Shown piece by piece: positions 1 through 10,143 of a DNA stretch of 64,000 bases (positions within the stretch are counted from its first letter, which is position 1; every line of letters starts with the position of its first letter). The position numbers and the translations under genes were made by a program. The DNA lies in assembly GCA_903891475.1 (NCBI GenBank), contig CAITEP010000008.1:124001-188000 (forward strand). Reading direction: 5' to 3'. The notes beneath the pieces are model-generated. The model made no database searches, had not been told where the DNA came from, and saw only the letters and a list, made by a program, of their open reading frames with translations. The DNA comes from an uncultured Mucilaginibacter sp. GTDB taxonomy: Bacteria > Bacteroidota > Bacteroidia > Sphingobacteriales > Sphingobacteriaceae.

Positions 1-192
1 TTACCATCACTGGATATATTAGATATTGGTGTACGGGCAATTACCGCAAGTACTTTATTCTCATTAGTTACCACCAAGACTATGGCAATTGTGGTGGCTG
101 TATCTATAATTTACATCGTTAATTTAATTGTACCTGCCATAATTGGTTCTATCTTCGTATTTAAATTAAAATTCTTTGATCGCGCTTATTAG
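1..192 (+). CDS. C-terminal fragment of a polytopic membrane protein, possibly flippase-like/UPF0104 (truncated by window edge)
   Basis: Frame 1 is open from base 1 to TAG at 190-192 (LPSLDILDIGVRAITAST...FKLKFFDRAY*). Hydrophobic. Confidence 0.5.
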   Translation, partial: LPSLDILDIGVRAITASTLFSLVTTKTMAIVVAVSIIYIVNLIVPAIIGSIFVFKLKFFDRAY

Positions 193-1306
193 TGTAATTT
201 CTCTGTTATTATTGGCAATTTATTTAGGATTGCTTGTTTACCTTATAATTGGTTGGGCAAAATTAAAACAACCTCTTATTAAAAAAACAGATTTTAAAAC
301 TAAGGTTACTATATTGATTGCTGCAAGAAATGAAGAAGAAAAAATTCATCTTACTATAGAAGATATTTTAAACCAAACCTACCCAAAACATCTTACTGAA
401 ATAATAATAGTTGATGATCATTCAACCGACAAAACCTCCGATATCATAAAAAGTTATGAATCTAAAGGGGTAAAATTGTTGCAACTAAAAGAAGATAAGC
501 CATTAAATTCCTATAAGAAAAAAGCCATTAGCGAGGCAATAAAGCTTTCAACCGGGGAGTTAATGGTGGCTACCGATGCTGATTGCAGAATGGGTAGTAA
601 ATGGCTTGAATCAATAGTCGGTTATTACGAACAGGAAAACCTTGTTTTTATTTCGGCTCCGGTTACTTATTTCGAAGAAAAATCATTGTTCGAACGTTTG
701 CAGACTTTAGAATTTGGTTATTTAATTGGTATTGGAGCTGCTTTTATTGGTCAGGGAAGAGCATCAAATTGCAATGGAGCCAACTTGGCATACCGCAAAG
801 ATGTTTTTTACGAAGTAGGCGGCTTTGCAGGAATTGATGACATTGCATCTGGCGATGACGAACTATTGCTTCAAAAAGTAGCAAAACGTTATCCAAATAG
901 CATAGGTTTTTTAAAGCATTTTGATTCGGTAGTTTTTACCCACGCTAAACACACGGTAAATGAATTTCTCGAACAACGCCATCGCTGGGCATCAAAATCA
1001 GTAAAATATAAAAACAAATTAATAGTAGCCATGGCTGTGGCAATTTGGCTATTTAATGTTTCTTTAATAACTAATTTATTGGTGGGTATTTTTATTTCTC
1101 AATTTTTTCAAATATTCGCGATTCAGTTCCTACTAAAATATCTTTTTGAATTGGTGTTTCTTTTTCCCATTTCCTCATTTTTTAAAAGCCCAAGTCTTCC
1201 ATTGCTTCTTATTGTCCTGATACCAATCCATGTAGTTTACTTTGTATATATTGGAATAAAGGGCTACAATAATTCCTATATTTGGAAAGGGCGAATGGTT
1301 AGGTAA
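176..1306 (+). CDS. Glycosyltransferase family 2, membrane-anchored
   Basis: GT-A features VTILIAARNEEEKIHLTIEDIL, IIIVDDHSTDKT, ATDADCR; QRHRWASK (Q..RW-like); C-terminal TM helices. Overlaps upstream CDS by 17 nt. Confidence 0.88.
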   Translation: MIALISVISLLLLAIYLGLLVYLIIGWAKLKQPLIKKTDFKTKVTILIAARNEEEKIHLTIEDILNQTYPKHLTEIIIVDDHSTDKTSDIIKSYESKGVKLLQLKEDKPLNSYKKKAISEAIKLSTGELMVATDADCRMGSKWLESIVGYYEQENLVFISAPVTYFEEKSLFERLQTLEFGYLIGIGAAFIGQGRASNCNGANLAYRKDVFYEVGGFAGIDDIASGDDELLLQKVAKRYPNSIGFLKHFDSVVFTHAKHTVNEFLEQRHRWASKSVKYKNKLIVAMAVAIWLFNVSLITNLLVGIFISQFFQIFAIQFLLKYLFELVFLFPISSFFKSPSLPLLLIVLIPIHVVYFVYIGIKGYNNSYIWKGRMVR

Positions 1307-1453
1307 TATAATTTTTATAAATTATGATATAAGTAATTGAAGTTGACCCGCATATAGTAACTAACTTTATCGAGCTTAATTATTCAAATAAAAAATATAA
1401 ATCTTTTTTCTATCTTTCAACTTATTAAAATTCTTATAAAAGTTTTATAAAAA

Positions 1454-2536
1454 TTGGATAGTTATAAAAGGCATAATACCTGGCAAATCTTTAAGCGAAA
1501 TAAACTTGCCTTTTTAGGTTTGATTGTAGTTATCTTGATTTCCATCACTACAACTCTAGGATATTTAATTATGCCTGATTCAACACCTATGGCTAATAGC
1601 ATGTTTATACAACTTAGCCTTCAAAAACCAGGCGCTAGATTTATAATGCTAAAACTTCCTAATGAAACACCTCATAAAAGCGCAGGAATTTTAAATAAAA
1701 TATTTGTTGGTGAGCCAAATAATTTCAAAGAAGTCCCTATTACTAGTTATAAAATTATAAATGAAAAATTAATAGTGAACGAATATATAGGGGCGGAAGA
1801 TAAACCTGAAAGGAAAGTTTATAACAATAAAAATTTTCAAATTATTGAAAAAACATTTTGGTTGGGGACTGATATCTATGGACGTGATTTGTTAAGCCGA
1901 CTTATTCTTGGGGCAAGAGTTTCACTTTCAGTGGGATTGATGGCGGTTTTAATTAGCATGATTTTAGGCATTATTATTGGAGCCGTAGCTGGATATTATG
2001 GAGGATTTGTAGATGCCTGCTTAAGTTGGTTAATGAATATTTTATGGGCTTTACCTGCCCTATTACTAGTAATTGCATTTTCATTTGCTTTAGGCAAAGG
2101 TCTGTGGCAAATATTTTTTGCGGTAGGCTTGTCAATGTGGGTAGAAGTGGCACGATTGGTGCGTGGACAAGTTATAGGTATTAAACAAGCTGAATTTATA
2201 GAAGCAGCACGCTCATTAGGTTTTAACAATTGGCGAATAATTAGTAAACATATTCTGCCTAACATAATTGGTCCAATTTTGGTACTTGCCTCATCAAATT
2301 TTGCGGCAGCAATTTTATTAGAAGCAGGGTTAAGCTTTCTGGGATTTGGTGCTCAACCTCCTATGCCAACATGGGGTGGTATGATAAAAGAGCACTATGG
2401 TTATATAGTGATGGATGCGGCCTATTTGGCTATATTTCCTGGTCTTGCTATCATGATTTTAGTTTATTCTTTTAATCTTGTAACTATTGGTTTAAGAGAT
2501 GCGTATGATACCAAACAACAAAGTATAAATTTATAA
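1454..2536 (+). CDS. ABC transporter permease, OppC/DppC type
   Basis: Binding-protein-dependent transport motif EAARSLGFNNWRIISKHILPNIIGPILV; GTDIYGRDLLSRLILGARVSLSVG. TTG start. Confidence 0.88.
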   Translation: MDSYKRHNTWQIFKRNKLAFLGLIVVILISITTTLGYLIMPDSTPMANSMFIQLSLQKPGARFIMLKLPNETPHKSAGILNKIFVGEPNNFKEVPITSYKIINEKLIVNEYIGAEDKPERKVYNNKNFQIIEKTFWLGTDIYGRDLLSRLILGARVSLSVGLMAVLISMILGIIIGAVAGYYGGFVDACLSWLMNILWALPALLLVIAFSFALGKGLWQIFFAVGLSMWVEVARLVRGQVIGIKQAEFIEAARSLGFNNWRIISKHILPNIIGPILVLASSNFAAAILLEAGLSFLGFGAQPPMPTWGGMIKEHYGYIVMDAAYLAIFPGLAIMILVYSFNLVTIGLRDAYDTKQQSINL

Positions 2537-2572
2537 ATGAGCCTTTATATTTAATAGCTTTTCAATTAAAAA

Positions 2573-3811
2573 ATGCAAAATATTGAAGGAATCCCGGCAG
2601 AGGATGAATTAATTAGATTATTACTAAAAAGGCAAACAGAGCTTAATGCACTTTTAGAAGTTACTCAGGCAATTAACAGAAATGCCGGTACAACTGTATT
2701 GATACAAATGCTACAGGTAATTTTAAAAAGTTACTTACAAGTTGGTCGTTTTAGGTTTTTAATTGAGCAAGGTGGAGCATTTCATTTAATTTCAAAATAT
2801 GGAGGCGAAATTGAGTCCTTAACCGCTTTAAATAATGCCTGCTCAAAACTAAAAAAATCAAAAACGGCTCTGCCTCTGGCAAATCACGAAGATACACTAC
2901 TTAAAAAATATGATTATTTTATTCCAATATACCATAAAAAGCAAGCCCTTGCATTTGTACTCATAGCTAACTTTAATACCAGTGGCGAGCTTTTGAATAA
3001 TGATTTAAGCTTTATCCAAACCTTGGTAAACGTAATTGTAGTAGCACTCGAAAACAAAAAGTTATTTAAAGAGCGGATAAAATCGGAAAGATTTTTACGA
3101 GAAATGGAATTGGCTGGCGAAGTTCAAAACATGCTCATGCCTTTAAAAACTTATAAAGACGATTATGTTGAAATAGCAGCCAAATATATTCCGCACCAAA
3201 CTATTGGAGGCGATTATTTTGATTTTAAAAAGTTAAATAGCACTGAATACTTAATGTGTATAGCTGATGTTTCAGGGAAAGGAATTTCGGCAGCATTATT
3301 AATGTCAAATTTTCAAGCAAGCTTATTCGCATGGTCATCGGTTGAAAACGATTTAACAACCATCATTAAAAAACTCAACAAAATAGTACTCGATAATACC
3401 AAAGGCGAAAAATTTATCACCTTGTTTTTGGGCAAATACAATACAGAAAATCGCAAACTAAGTTACATAAATGCAGGGCATAATGCACCAATTTTGTTTT
3501 CAGAAGGTAGTACTATTACCTTAAAATCAGGCACTACCATGATTGGTGCACTTGATGATTTACCGTTTGTAAATCAGGGCGAAATTTACATACCACCAGG
3601 CAGCTTATTGGTAAATTATACGGATGGCTTACTAGACCATGAAACACCAGGTCTAAAAGATTGGGAAGAGACTGACCTTATTAACTTTATAAGGCTTAAT
3701 GGAACTAAAAAACCTGATAAATTTAACAAACTGTTGTTTGACTATATTAACAATGATGTTAAAGGAACTCCTATTGATGATGTTACCTTATTAACATTGT
3801 TGTTTTACTAA
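2573..3811 (+). CDS. GAF-like domain + PP2C/SpoIIE-type serine phosphatase (RsbU-like)
   Basis: GGDYFDF, CIADVSGKGISAALLMSNFQA, INAGHNAPILF, YTDGLLDHE. Confidence 0.88.
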   Translation: MQNIEGIPAEDELIRLLLKRQTELNALLEVTQAINRNAGTTVLIQMLQVILKSYLQVGRFRFLIEQGGAFHLISKYGGEIESLTALNNACSKLKKSKTALPLANHEDTLLKKYDYFIPIYHKKQALAFVLIANFNTSGELLNNDLSFIQTLVNVIVVALENKKLFKERIKSERFLREMELAGEVQNMLMPLKTYKDDYVEIAAKYIPHQTIGGDYFDFKKLNSTEYLMCIADVSGKGISAALLMSNFQASLFAWSSVENDLTTIIKKLNKIVLDNTKGEKFITLFLGKYNTENRKLSYINAGHNAPILFSEGSTITLKSGTTMIGALDDLPFVNQGEIYIPPGSLLVNYTDGLLDHETPGLKDWEETDLINFIRLNGTKKPDKFNKLLFDYINNDVKGTPIDDVTLLTLLFY

Positions 3812-3861
3812 TTTTTTTCAGCGAATCATTAACAATAAATATTTAAAATCAAAATAATTAA

Positions 3862-4458
3862 GTGCTATTGTCGAGGTATCAACATTCCTTAATTGAAGCA
3901 GGTTGCGACGAAGCCGGAAGAGGTTGCCTTGCTGGTCCGGTATTTGCAGCTGCAGTTATTTTACCTAATGATTTTACTCATCCAATATTAAACGACTCCA
4001 AGCAAATAACTGAAAAATTAAGATACCAATTACGTGATGAAATTGAGCTGAAAGCTGTAGCATTTGCCGTTGCTAGGGTTGATAATAATGAAATCGATAA
4101 AATTAATATCCTGAACGCCTCATTTTTAGCAATGCATAGAGCCATCCACCAGCTAACAACAATCCCTGAGTTTATTATTGTTGACGGTAACCGATTTAAC
4201 AAATACAATAATATTCCACATAAATGCATAGTAAAAGGCGATAGTAAATTTTTTAGTATTGCTGCAGCATCCATTCTCGCCAAAACCTATCGCGATGATT
4301 ATATGAATACAATCGCCCTTGAATATCCTGAATACGATTGGTTAAGCAATAAAGGTTATCCAACAATTAAGCATAGGCAAGCAGTTATAAAATTGGGACA
4401 CACCCCTTACCACCGACTTACCTTCAGAGTAAAAGATACCCAACTAAAAATATTTTAA
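3862..4458 (+). CDS. rnhB: Ribonuclease HII
   Basis: [68 protein letters not shown]. Confidence 0.95.
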   Translation: MLLSRYQHSLIEAGCDEAGRGCLAGPVFAAAVILPNDFTHPILNDSKQITEKLRYQLRDEIELKAVAFAVARVDNNEIDKINILNASFLAMHRAIHQLTTIPEFIIVDGNRFNKYNNIPHKCIVKGDSKFFSIAAASILAKTYRDDYMNTIALEYPEYDWLSNKGYPTIKHRQAVIKLGHTPYHRLTFRVKDTQLKIF

Positions 4459-4485
4459 CGAATAATTTGTACTGCAACCGTAATT

Positions 4486-5787
4486 GTGAGTATTTTAACT
4501 GCGCAATTCATCCTGATAAATTATATAACCTCTTTAGTGTTGAAAATTCTTATTCTAACCCATCGCGTTCCGTTTCCGCAAAATGGCGGATACCCTATTG
4601 TTGTTTGTAATACAGCAAGGGGCTTGGTTAACCTTGGGCACGAAGTTTCATTAATTGCGTTGAATGCTAAAAGAACCTATAGCAGAAACGAATTGACCCC
4701 TTACGATGAAGAGCTAATCTCAAAAATAAATTATAAGGTCTTTAACATCAATACCAGAGTAACCGTTTTGGATGTGGCTATAAATTTGTTTAGTAAATCC
4801 TCCTTTAATATTGATAGATATTACGACAGTGACTTTGAAAAACAACTCATAAAGGAGCTTAAAAATACAGATTACGACATCATCCAGTTTGAGGGGTTAT
4901 TGGTATCTCTTTATTTAAACGCAGTTCGTAAAAATTCAAAAGCTAAACTTATTTACAGGGCGCATAATATCGAAAACCAAATTTGGGAGCGCCTATCGCA
5001 ACAAAAAACAGACCCATTTAAAAAATCGTATTTAAGGTTGCATGCCCGACGCATTAAAACCTATGAATTTAAGCAGTTAAATAATTTTGATGGCATAGCA
5101 GTATTTACCGAGCAAGATAAAAACACCTTAATAGGGTATGGAACCAAAATACCAATTGAAACAGTTCCTGTAGGTATTAATTTAGAGCAATACAAACCAG
5201 ATTTTAGTAAAACAGAATTCCCTAGCCTTTTCTTTTTGGGCTCATTAGATTGGTTGCCAAACCGAGAAGGAATTGAATGGTTTTTGGATAATTTTTATAA
5301 TGATTTGGTTGATGGTGATTTAAGAGTTCGTTTTTATGTGGCCGGCAATGATATTCCTGAAAGATTTGATGATTACGATGTAATGGGTAAAATATTTATC
5401 CAAGGCGAAGTGGATGATGCGCTTGAATTTGTAAATAGTAAATCTATCATGATTGTTCCTTTACTGTCAAGCGGGGGTATGCGAGTAAAAATTGTGGAAG
5501 GAATGGCCATGCAAAAATGTATTATTTCTACCTCATTAGGAGCTGAAGGAATAAATTATGAAAACGAAGTAAACATTATCATTGCAAACAATCAAGAAGA
5601 GTTTTATGAAGCCATTAAACAATGTATCTCGGATGAAGATTATTGTAAATCTATCGGACTTAACGCCCGAAGATTGGTGCAAGAACAACATGATGTAACC
5701 AATGTTACCATTAAACTGGTTGATTTTTATAAAATAATTATTGTTGCGCAATTTATTGCTCCATTAAAACCCGACACTTCCTCATAA
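4486..5787 (+). CDS. Glycosyltransferase family 4 (true start probably near 4537)
   Basis: LKILILTHRVPFPQNGGYPIVV, VPVGINLEQY, FFLGSLDWLPNREGIEWFL, IMIVPLLSSGGMRVKIVEGMAM, TSLGAEGI. Confidence 0.85.
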   Translation: MSILTAQFILINYITSLVLKILILTHRVPFPQNGGYPIVVCNTARGLVNLGHEVSLIALNAKRTYSRNELTPYDEELISKINYKVFNINTRVTVLDVAINLFSKSSFNIDRYYDSDFEKQLIKELKNTDYDIIQFEGLLVSLYLNAVRKNSKAKLIYRAHNIENQIWERLSQQKTDPFKKSYLRLHARRIKTYEFKQLNNFDGIAVFTEQDKNTLIGYGTKIPIETVPVGINLEQYKPDFSKTEFPSLFFLGSLDWLPNREGIEWFLDNFYNDLVDGDLRVRFYVAGNDIPERFDDYDVMGKIFIQGEVDDALEFVNSKSIMIVPLLSSGGMRVKIVEGMAMQKCIISTSLGAEGINYENEVNIIIANNQEEFYEAIKQCISDEDYCKSIGLNARRLVQEQHDVTNVTIKLVDFYKIIIVAQFIAPLKPDTSS

Positions 5788-5856
5788 AATACGTCTGCAA
5801 CAGTATTTAATCAATTTCTACCAAAAAAATCCCTAAATCATGCTATTTTTGCGGGC

Positions 5857-6936
5857 ATGAAAAATACCGCTTTAACCAATGTACATATAAAAGCAGGTGC
5901 CAAAATGGTACCTTTTGCAGGCTATAATATGCCAGTTCAATATGAAGGTATCAATGCCGAACATGAAACCGTACGCAATAAAGTTGGTGTTTTTGATGTA
6001 AGCCACATGGGCGAATTCATTTTAAAAGGCGACCATGCCCTTGCTTTGATCCAAAAAGTAACCAGTAATGATGCAAGCAAGCTGCATGATGGAAAAGTGC
6101 AATACTCGTGCCTTCCCAATGAAGAAGGTGGCATTGTAGATGATTTGTTGGTTTATCGGATTGATGAAAAAACCTATATGTTGGTGGTAAACGCGTCAAA
6201 CATTGATAAAGACTGGAATTGGATTTCAAAATATAACAGCTTTGGTGTTGATATGAAAAACATCTCCGACCGTACCAGTCTCCTTGCTGTTCAAGGCCCA
6301 AAAGCCGCCGAGGCTTTACAAAGTCTTACTGATATTCCGTTGGCCGCAATGGAATACTATACCTTTAAAAAAGGCAAATTTGCTGGTATTGATAATGTAT
6401 TGATATCAGCCACAGGATATACCGGGGCTGGTGGTTTTGAAATTTATTTTGATAATGAGCATGCCGAACTTATTTGGGATGAAATATTTAAGGCAGGTGC
6501 ACACTTAGGCATTAAACCAATTGGTTTAGGTGCCAGGGATACCTTAAGGCTCGAGATGGGTTTTTGCCTTTACGGAAATGACATTGATGATACCACCTCG
6601 CCACTGGAAGCTGGTTTAGGCTGGGTTACCAAGTTTAGTAAAGAATTTACCAACAGTAAGGCTTTATTACAACAAAAAACGATGGGCGTAGCCCGAAAGT
6701 TGGTTGGTTTTGAAATGATTGACCGCGGGATTGCCCGTCATGATTATCCTATTGTTGACGCTGAAGGAAATATTATTGGCAAGGTGACCTCCGGTACACA
6801 ATCTCCAACATTACAAAAAGCCATTGGTATGGGTTATGTTAAAACCGAATTTGCAAAAGAAGGAACCGAAATATACATCAGCATACGCGATAATAGAGTA
6901 AAAGCCAAGGTTGTAAAACCTCCTTTTAATAAGTGA
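5857..6936 (+). CDS. gcvT: Glycine cleavage system aminomethyltransferase T protein
   Basis: [81 protein letters not shown]. Confidence 0.96.
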   Translation: MKNTALTNVHIKAGAKMVPFAGYNMPVQYEGINAEHETVRNKVGVFDVSHMGEFILKGDHALALIQKVTSNDASKLHDGKVQYSCLPNEEGGIVDDLLVYRIDEKTYMLVVNASNIDKDWNWISKYNSFGVDMKNISDRTSLLAVQGPKAAEALQSLTDIPLAAMEYYTFKKGKFAGIDNVLISATGYTGAGGFEIYFDNEHAELIWDEIFKAGAHLGIKPIGLGARDTLRLEMGFCLYGNDIDDTTSPLEAGLGWVTKFSKEFTNSKALLQQKTMGVARKLVGFEMIDRGIARHDYPIVDAEGNIIGKVTSGTQSPTLQKAIGMGYVKTEFAKEGTEIYISIRDNRVKAKVVKPPFNK

Positions 6937-7099
6937 GGTGTTGGTGATTAAGAGAGTGGTGAATGGTTAGTAGTGAGTATTAGTTTAAATTCACTTTTAA
7001 AAATAAAATACATACTGTTATAAAATATTGACCACACACAATGACTACTGACTACTCACCGCTCACTAAATCACCACTGACTACTCACTAATATAATAA

Positions 7100-7819
7100 A
7101 TGACAAAAGAACTTTCCGTTTGCCTATCCCCTGCTCTTATTAATTTATTTAATGTAGAGGATTATATAGTGGTGATTATCGACATTTTTAGGGCAACTTC
7201 TTCAATTTGTTTTGGTATTGAAAATGAAGCGGAAGCTATCATTCCGGTTTCCTTGGTAGAAGAATGTGCTGCTTTTAAAAATAAAGGAAATAATTATCTG
7301 TTAGCTGCCGAACGTGATGGCAAAGTGGTAGAAGGTTTTGATTTTGGGAATTCTCCATTTTCGTACGCTAAAGATAAAGTTTTTGGCAAAACCATTGTTT
7401 TGACAACCACCAACGGAACACACGCCTTACACCTATCGCGCAAAGCAAAAAAAGTAGTGATTGGCTCATTCCTTAACCTTACCTCCTTATGCTATTGGCT
7501 CAAAACTCAAAACCAACCTGTTTTATTGGTTTGCGCCGGATGGAAAAACAACTTCAATTTGGAAGATACACTGTTTGCCGGTGCGGTTGTCGACCAACTA
7601 AAAGACGCGGATTTTAAATTGGATGATGCAGCAATTGCAGCCAATGATTTATTCGAAATCGGTAAAAGCGATATCAACCAATACCTTAAAAAAACATCGC
7701 ATGGTGAACGCTTAAAAAAATTAGGCATCGAAAAAGATATAAAATTTTGCCTGCAAGTCGACCTAACAACCGCTATTCCTATATTAGAAGGAGATAGGCT
7801 GGTTAAAATTTTAGATTAA
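7100..7819 (+). CDS. comB: 2-phosphosulfolactate phosphatase family (ComB-like)
   Basis: VVIIDIFRATSSICFGIENEAEAIIPV, LAAERDG, GFDFGNSPF, LTTTNGTHAL, LVCAGWKNNFNLEDTLFAGAVV. Confidence 0.88.
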   Translation: MTKELSVCLSPALINLFNVEDYIVVIIDIFRATSSICFGIENEAEAIIPVSLVEECAAFKNKGNNYLLAAERDGKVVEGFDFGNSPFSYAKDKVFGKTIVLTTTNGTHALHLSRKAKKVVIGSFLNLTSLCYWLKTQNQPVLLVCAGWKNNFNLEDTLFAGAVVDQLKDADFKLDDAAIAANDLFEIGKSDINQYLKKTSHGERLKKLGIEKDIKFCLQVDLTTAIPILEGDRLVKILD

Positions 7820-8172
7820 CCTTTTTTAATTTTATCAATATTCCAGGGTTTTAGCTTCTCATTGTTCCTGTGCCTTTCGGTATCTCGGATGGTTTTCTTT
7901 TCCATATTTTTTTCGAGTGCTGTTGTAAGGTCAATTCCAGTTTGGTTGGCCAAACAAATTAAAACAAATAGCACGTCCGCCATCTCATCGGCTAAATTAA
8001 CCTCCAAATCCGACTTTTTGAACGATTGCTCTCCATATTGCCTCGCCATTATCCTGGCTACTTCCCCTACTTCTTCCATTAAAATAGCAGTATTTGTGAG
8101 TTCATTAAAATAACGTATACCAGTAGTTTTAATCCAGTTATCAACAAGATGCTGTGCTTCGACTAATTCCAT
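7816..8172 (-). CDS. MazG-like nucleotide pyrophosphohydrolase
   Basis: LMEEVGEVARIMAR (EExxE) with LADEMADVLFVLICLANQTGIDL (ExxD). Confidence 0.85.
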   Translation of the reverse strand: MELVEAQHLVDNWIKTTGIRYFNELTNTAILMEEVGEVARIMARQYGEQSFKKSDLEVNLADEMADVLFVLICLANQTGIDLTTALEKNMEKKTIRDTERHRNNEKLKPWNIDKIKKG

Positions 8173-8190
8173 AAAAAATTTAAAAAAACA

Positions 8191-8649
8191 TTAATGATTG
8201 TCTTTATCCCTGGTATCCATTATAATGGTAACAGGTCCGTCATTTACTAAACTAATTTTCATATCGGCACCAAAAATGCCTGTCTCCACTTTTTTACCAG
8301 TTAAAGTCTGCAATTCAACCTGCATTTGTTCATATAGTGGTATCGCCTTATCAGGTTTGGCAGCTCTTAAAAACGACGGTCGGTTACCTTTTTTAGTTTG
8401 AGCGTACAAAGTAAACTGAGATATCAGCAGAATATTTCCATCTATTTCCCCTAAAGCTTTGTTCATTAGTCCGTTTTCATCACCAAAAACCCTTAATCCG
8501 GTTATTTTTTGTGCCAACCATTTTAAATCCTCGGATATATCAACATCTTCAATGCCTAATAACACCAAAAAACCATGTTTTATTTCTCCTGTAATTTTAC
8601 CTTCTACCATACAGCTTGCCTGGGTAACTCGTTGTATAACAGCTCTCAT
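8191..8649 (-). CDS. dtd: D-aminoacyl-tRNA deacylase
   Basis: MRAVIQRVTQASC...GEIKHGFLVLLGIE, LLISQFTLYAQTKKGNRPSF, VETGIFGADMKISLVNDGPVTIIMDT. Confidence 0.96.
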   Translation of the reverse strand: MRAVIQRVTQASCMVEGKITGEIKHGFLVLLGIEDVDISEDLKWLAQKITGLRVFGDENGLMNKALGEIDGNILLISQFTLYAQTKKGNRPSFLRAAKPDKAIPLYEQMQVELQTLTGKKVETGIFGADMKISLVNDGPVTIIMDTRDKDNH

Positions 8650-8784
8650 TTTTAGCTTTTAATGTAAATATTCCACAGGCAATATACCCGATTTGGCTCA
8701 TTAAAACTTTAATTTTTCAAAAATATTTCATGCAAAACATTTAGTTTCGCAACTTATATATTCAATTTTTCTAAAAGAATAACA

Positions 8785-10023
8785 ATGACAGCTCATAAAG
8801 GGTTTACTACCAATATTTTACACGCCGACCGCCTTGATAAGCCTGAACATGGTGCTTTACATAAACCAATACATACCTCTGTTACTTATGGTTATGAGGA
8901 TGTACAAGATTTGGTTGATATTTTTCAAAACAAGAAAAAAGGTTATGCCTATTCGCGCCAAGGAAACCCCACTGTATCGGCTTTAGAGAATAAAATCACC
9001 ATTATGGAAAATGGCTTAGGCTCCATTGCTTTTTCAACGGGCATGGCAGCCATTTCGGCAACTGTAATGGCATTAATAAAAAAAGGCGACCATATTTTGG
9101 CAAGCTCCTTCTTGTTTGGCAATACCCGCAGTGTTTTTCAAACCTTTATTGATTTAGGGCTCGATATTACTTTTGTTGACGCTACTGATTTAAATAATGT
9201 AAAAAATGGAATTACAGCAAACACTAAAATGGTTTTTGTAGAGACCATAGCCAACCCTGCCACGCAAATTGTTGATTTAGCGGGTATTGGCGAGCTTTGC
9301 GAACAAAAGGGAATCATCTATATGGTTGATAATACCATGACATCACCCTTCTTATTTAATCCCAAAAAAGTAAAGGCAAGTTTGGTAATTAACTCGTTAA
9401 CAAAGTATATAGGTGGTCACGGTAACGCTTTAGGTGGTAGTGTTACCGATACCGGATTATTCAATTGGGAAAACTATCCTAATATTTTCGAAGGTTTTAA
9501 AAAACAGGTAAAACCGGCGGTTTTAGGTCTTACCCAAATACGCAAAAAAGGGCTGAGAGATGCGGGTGGTACCCTATCACCCGAAGCGGCGCATTCCTTA
9601 GCCGTTGGGGCTGAAACATTGGCGCTACGTTTAGAACGTGCCTGTGCAAATGCGCTTAGTTTGGCTAAGTTCTTTGAAGCACATCCATTAATAAAAAAAG
9701 TATACTATCCCGGGGTTACCAGTCATGCACAACATGAGAGAGCCAAAAATCTGTTTTTTAACTTTGGCGGGTTGATGAGTATTGAACTGGATGTGACCGT
9801 TGATTGTTTCGCGTTTTTGAATAAGTTGCAATTGGTAGTAAAATCGAGTAACCTTGGCGATACACGAACTTTGGCGATTCCAGTTGCTCATACTATTTTT
9901 AATGAGCTGGGACCAGTAAAAAGGGCAGAAATGGGCATACCTGAATCAATGATTAGGCTTTCTGTTGGCATTGAGGACATTGATGATTTATTAGCTGATT
10001 TTAATAGCGCTTTGGCCAAGTAA
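8785..10023 (+). CDS. Cys/Met metabolism PLP enzyme (cystathionine gamma-synthase / methionine gamma-lyase family)
   Basis: YAYSRQGNPTVSALE, AFSTGMAAISA, VDNTMTSPF, INSLTKYIGGHGNALGG (PLP Lys), MIRLSVGIEDIDDLLADF. Confidence 0.9.
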   Translation: MTAHKGFTTNILHADRLDKPEHGALHKPIHTSVTYGYEDVQDLVDIFQNKKKGYAYSRQGNPTVSALENKITIMENGLGSIAFSTGMAAISATVMALIKKGDHILASSFLFGNTRSVFQTFIDLGLDITFVDATDLNNVKNGITANTKMVFVETIANPATQIVDLAGIGELCEQKGIIYMVDNTMTSPFLFNPKKVKASLVINSLTKYIGGHGNALGGSVTDTGLFNWENYPNIFEGFKKQVKPAVLGLTQIRKKGLRDAGGTLSPEAAHSLAVGAETLALRLERACANALSLAKFFEAHPLIKKVYYPGVTSHAQHERAKNLFFNFGGLMSIELDVTVDCFAFLNKLQLVVKSSNLGDTRTLAIPVAHTIFNELGPVKRAEMGIPESMIRLSVGIEDIDDLLADFNSALAK

Positions 10024-10143
10024 TTTTATTGTTATACAAGATATTTTTTAACCATTATCATATTTTTAATAAACTATAATTTTGATATTTACCACAGATA
10101 TATTGTTTTTTAAATAGGTTACAACAAATTAATCCATTAAATC

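Noticed and set aside
1996-2265. Antisense ORF inside the ABC permease gene, and similar antisense/alternate-frame ORFs (e.g. 3978-4283, 6017-6301, 25556-25903, 39162-39404, 40662-40976, 56757-57050, 61556-61954)
   Set aside because: They lie wholly within well-supported genes on the other strand or frame, have low-complexity composition and no recognisable motifs.
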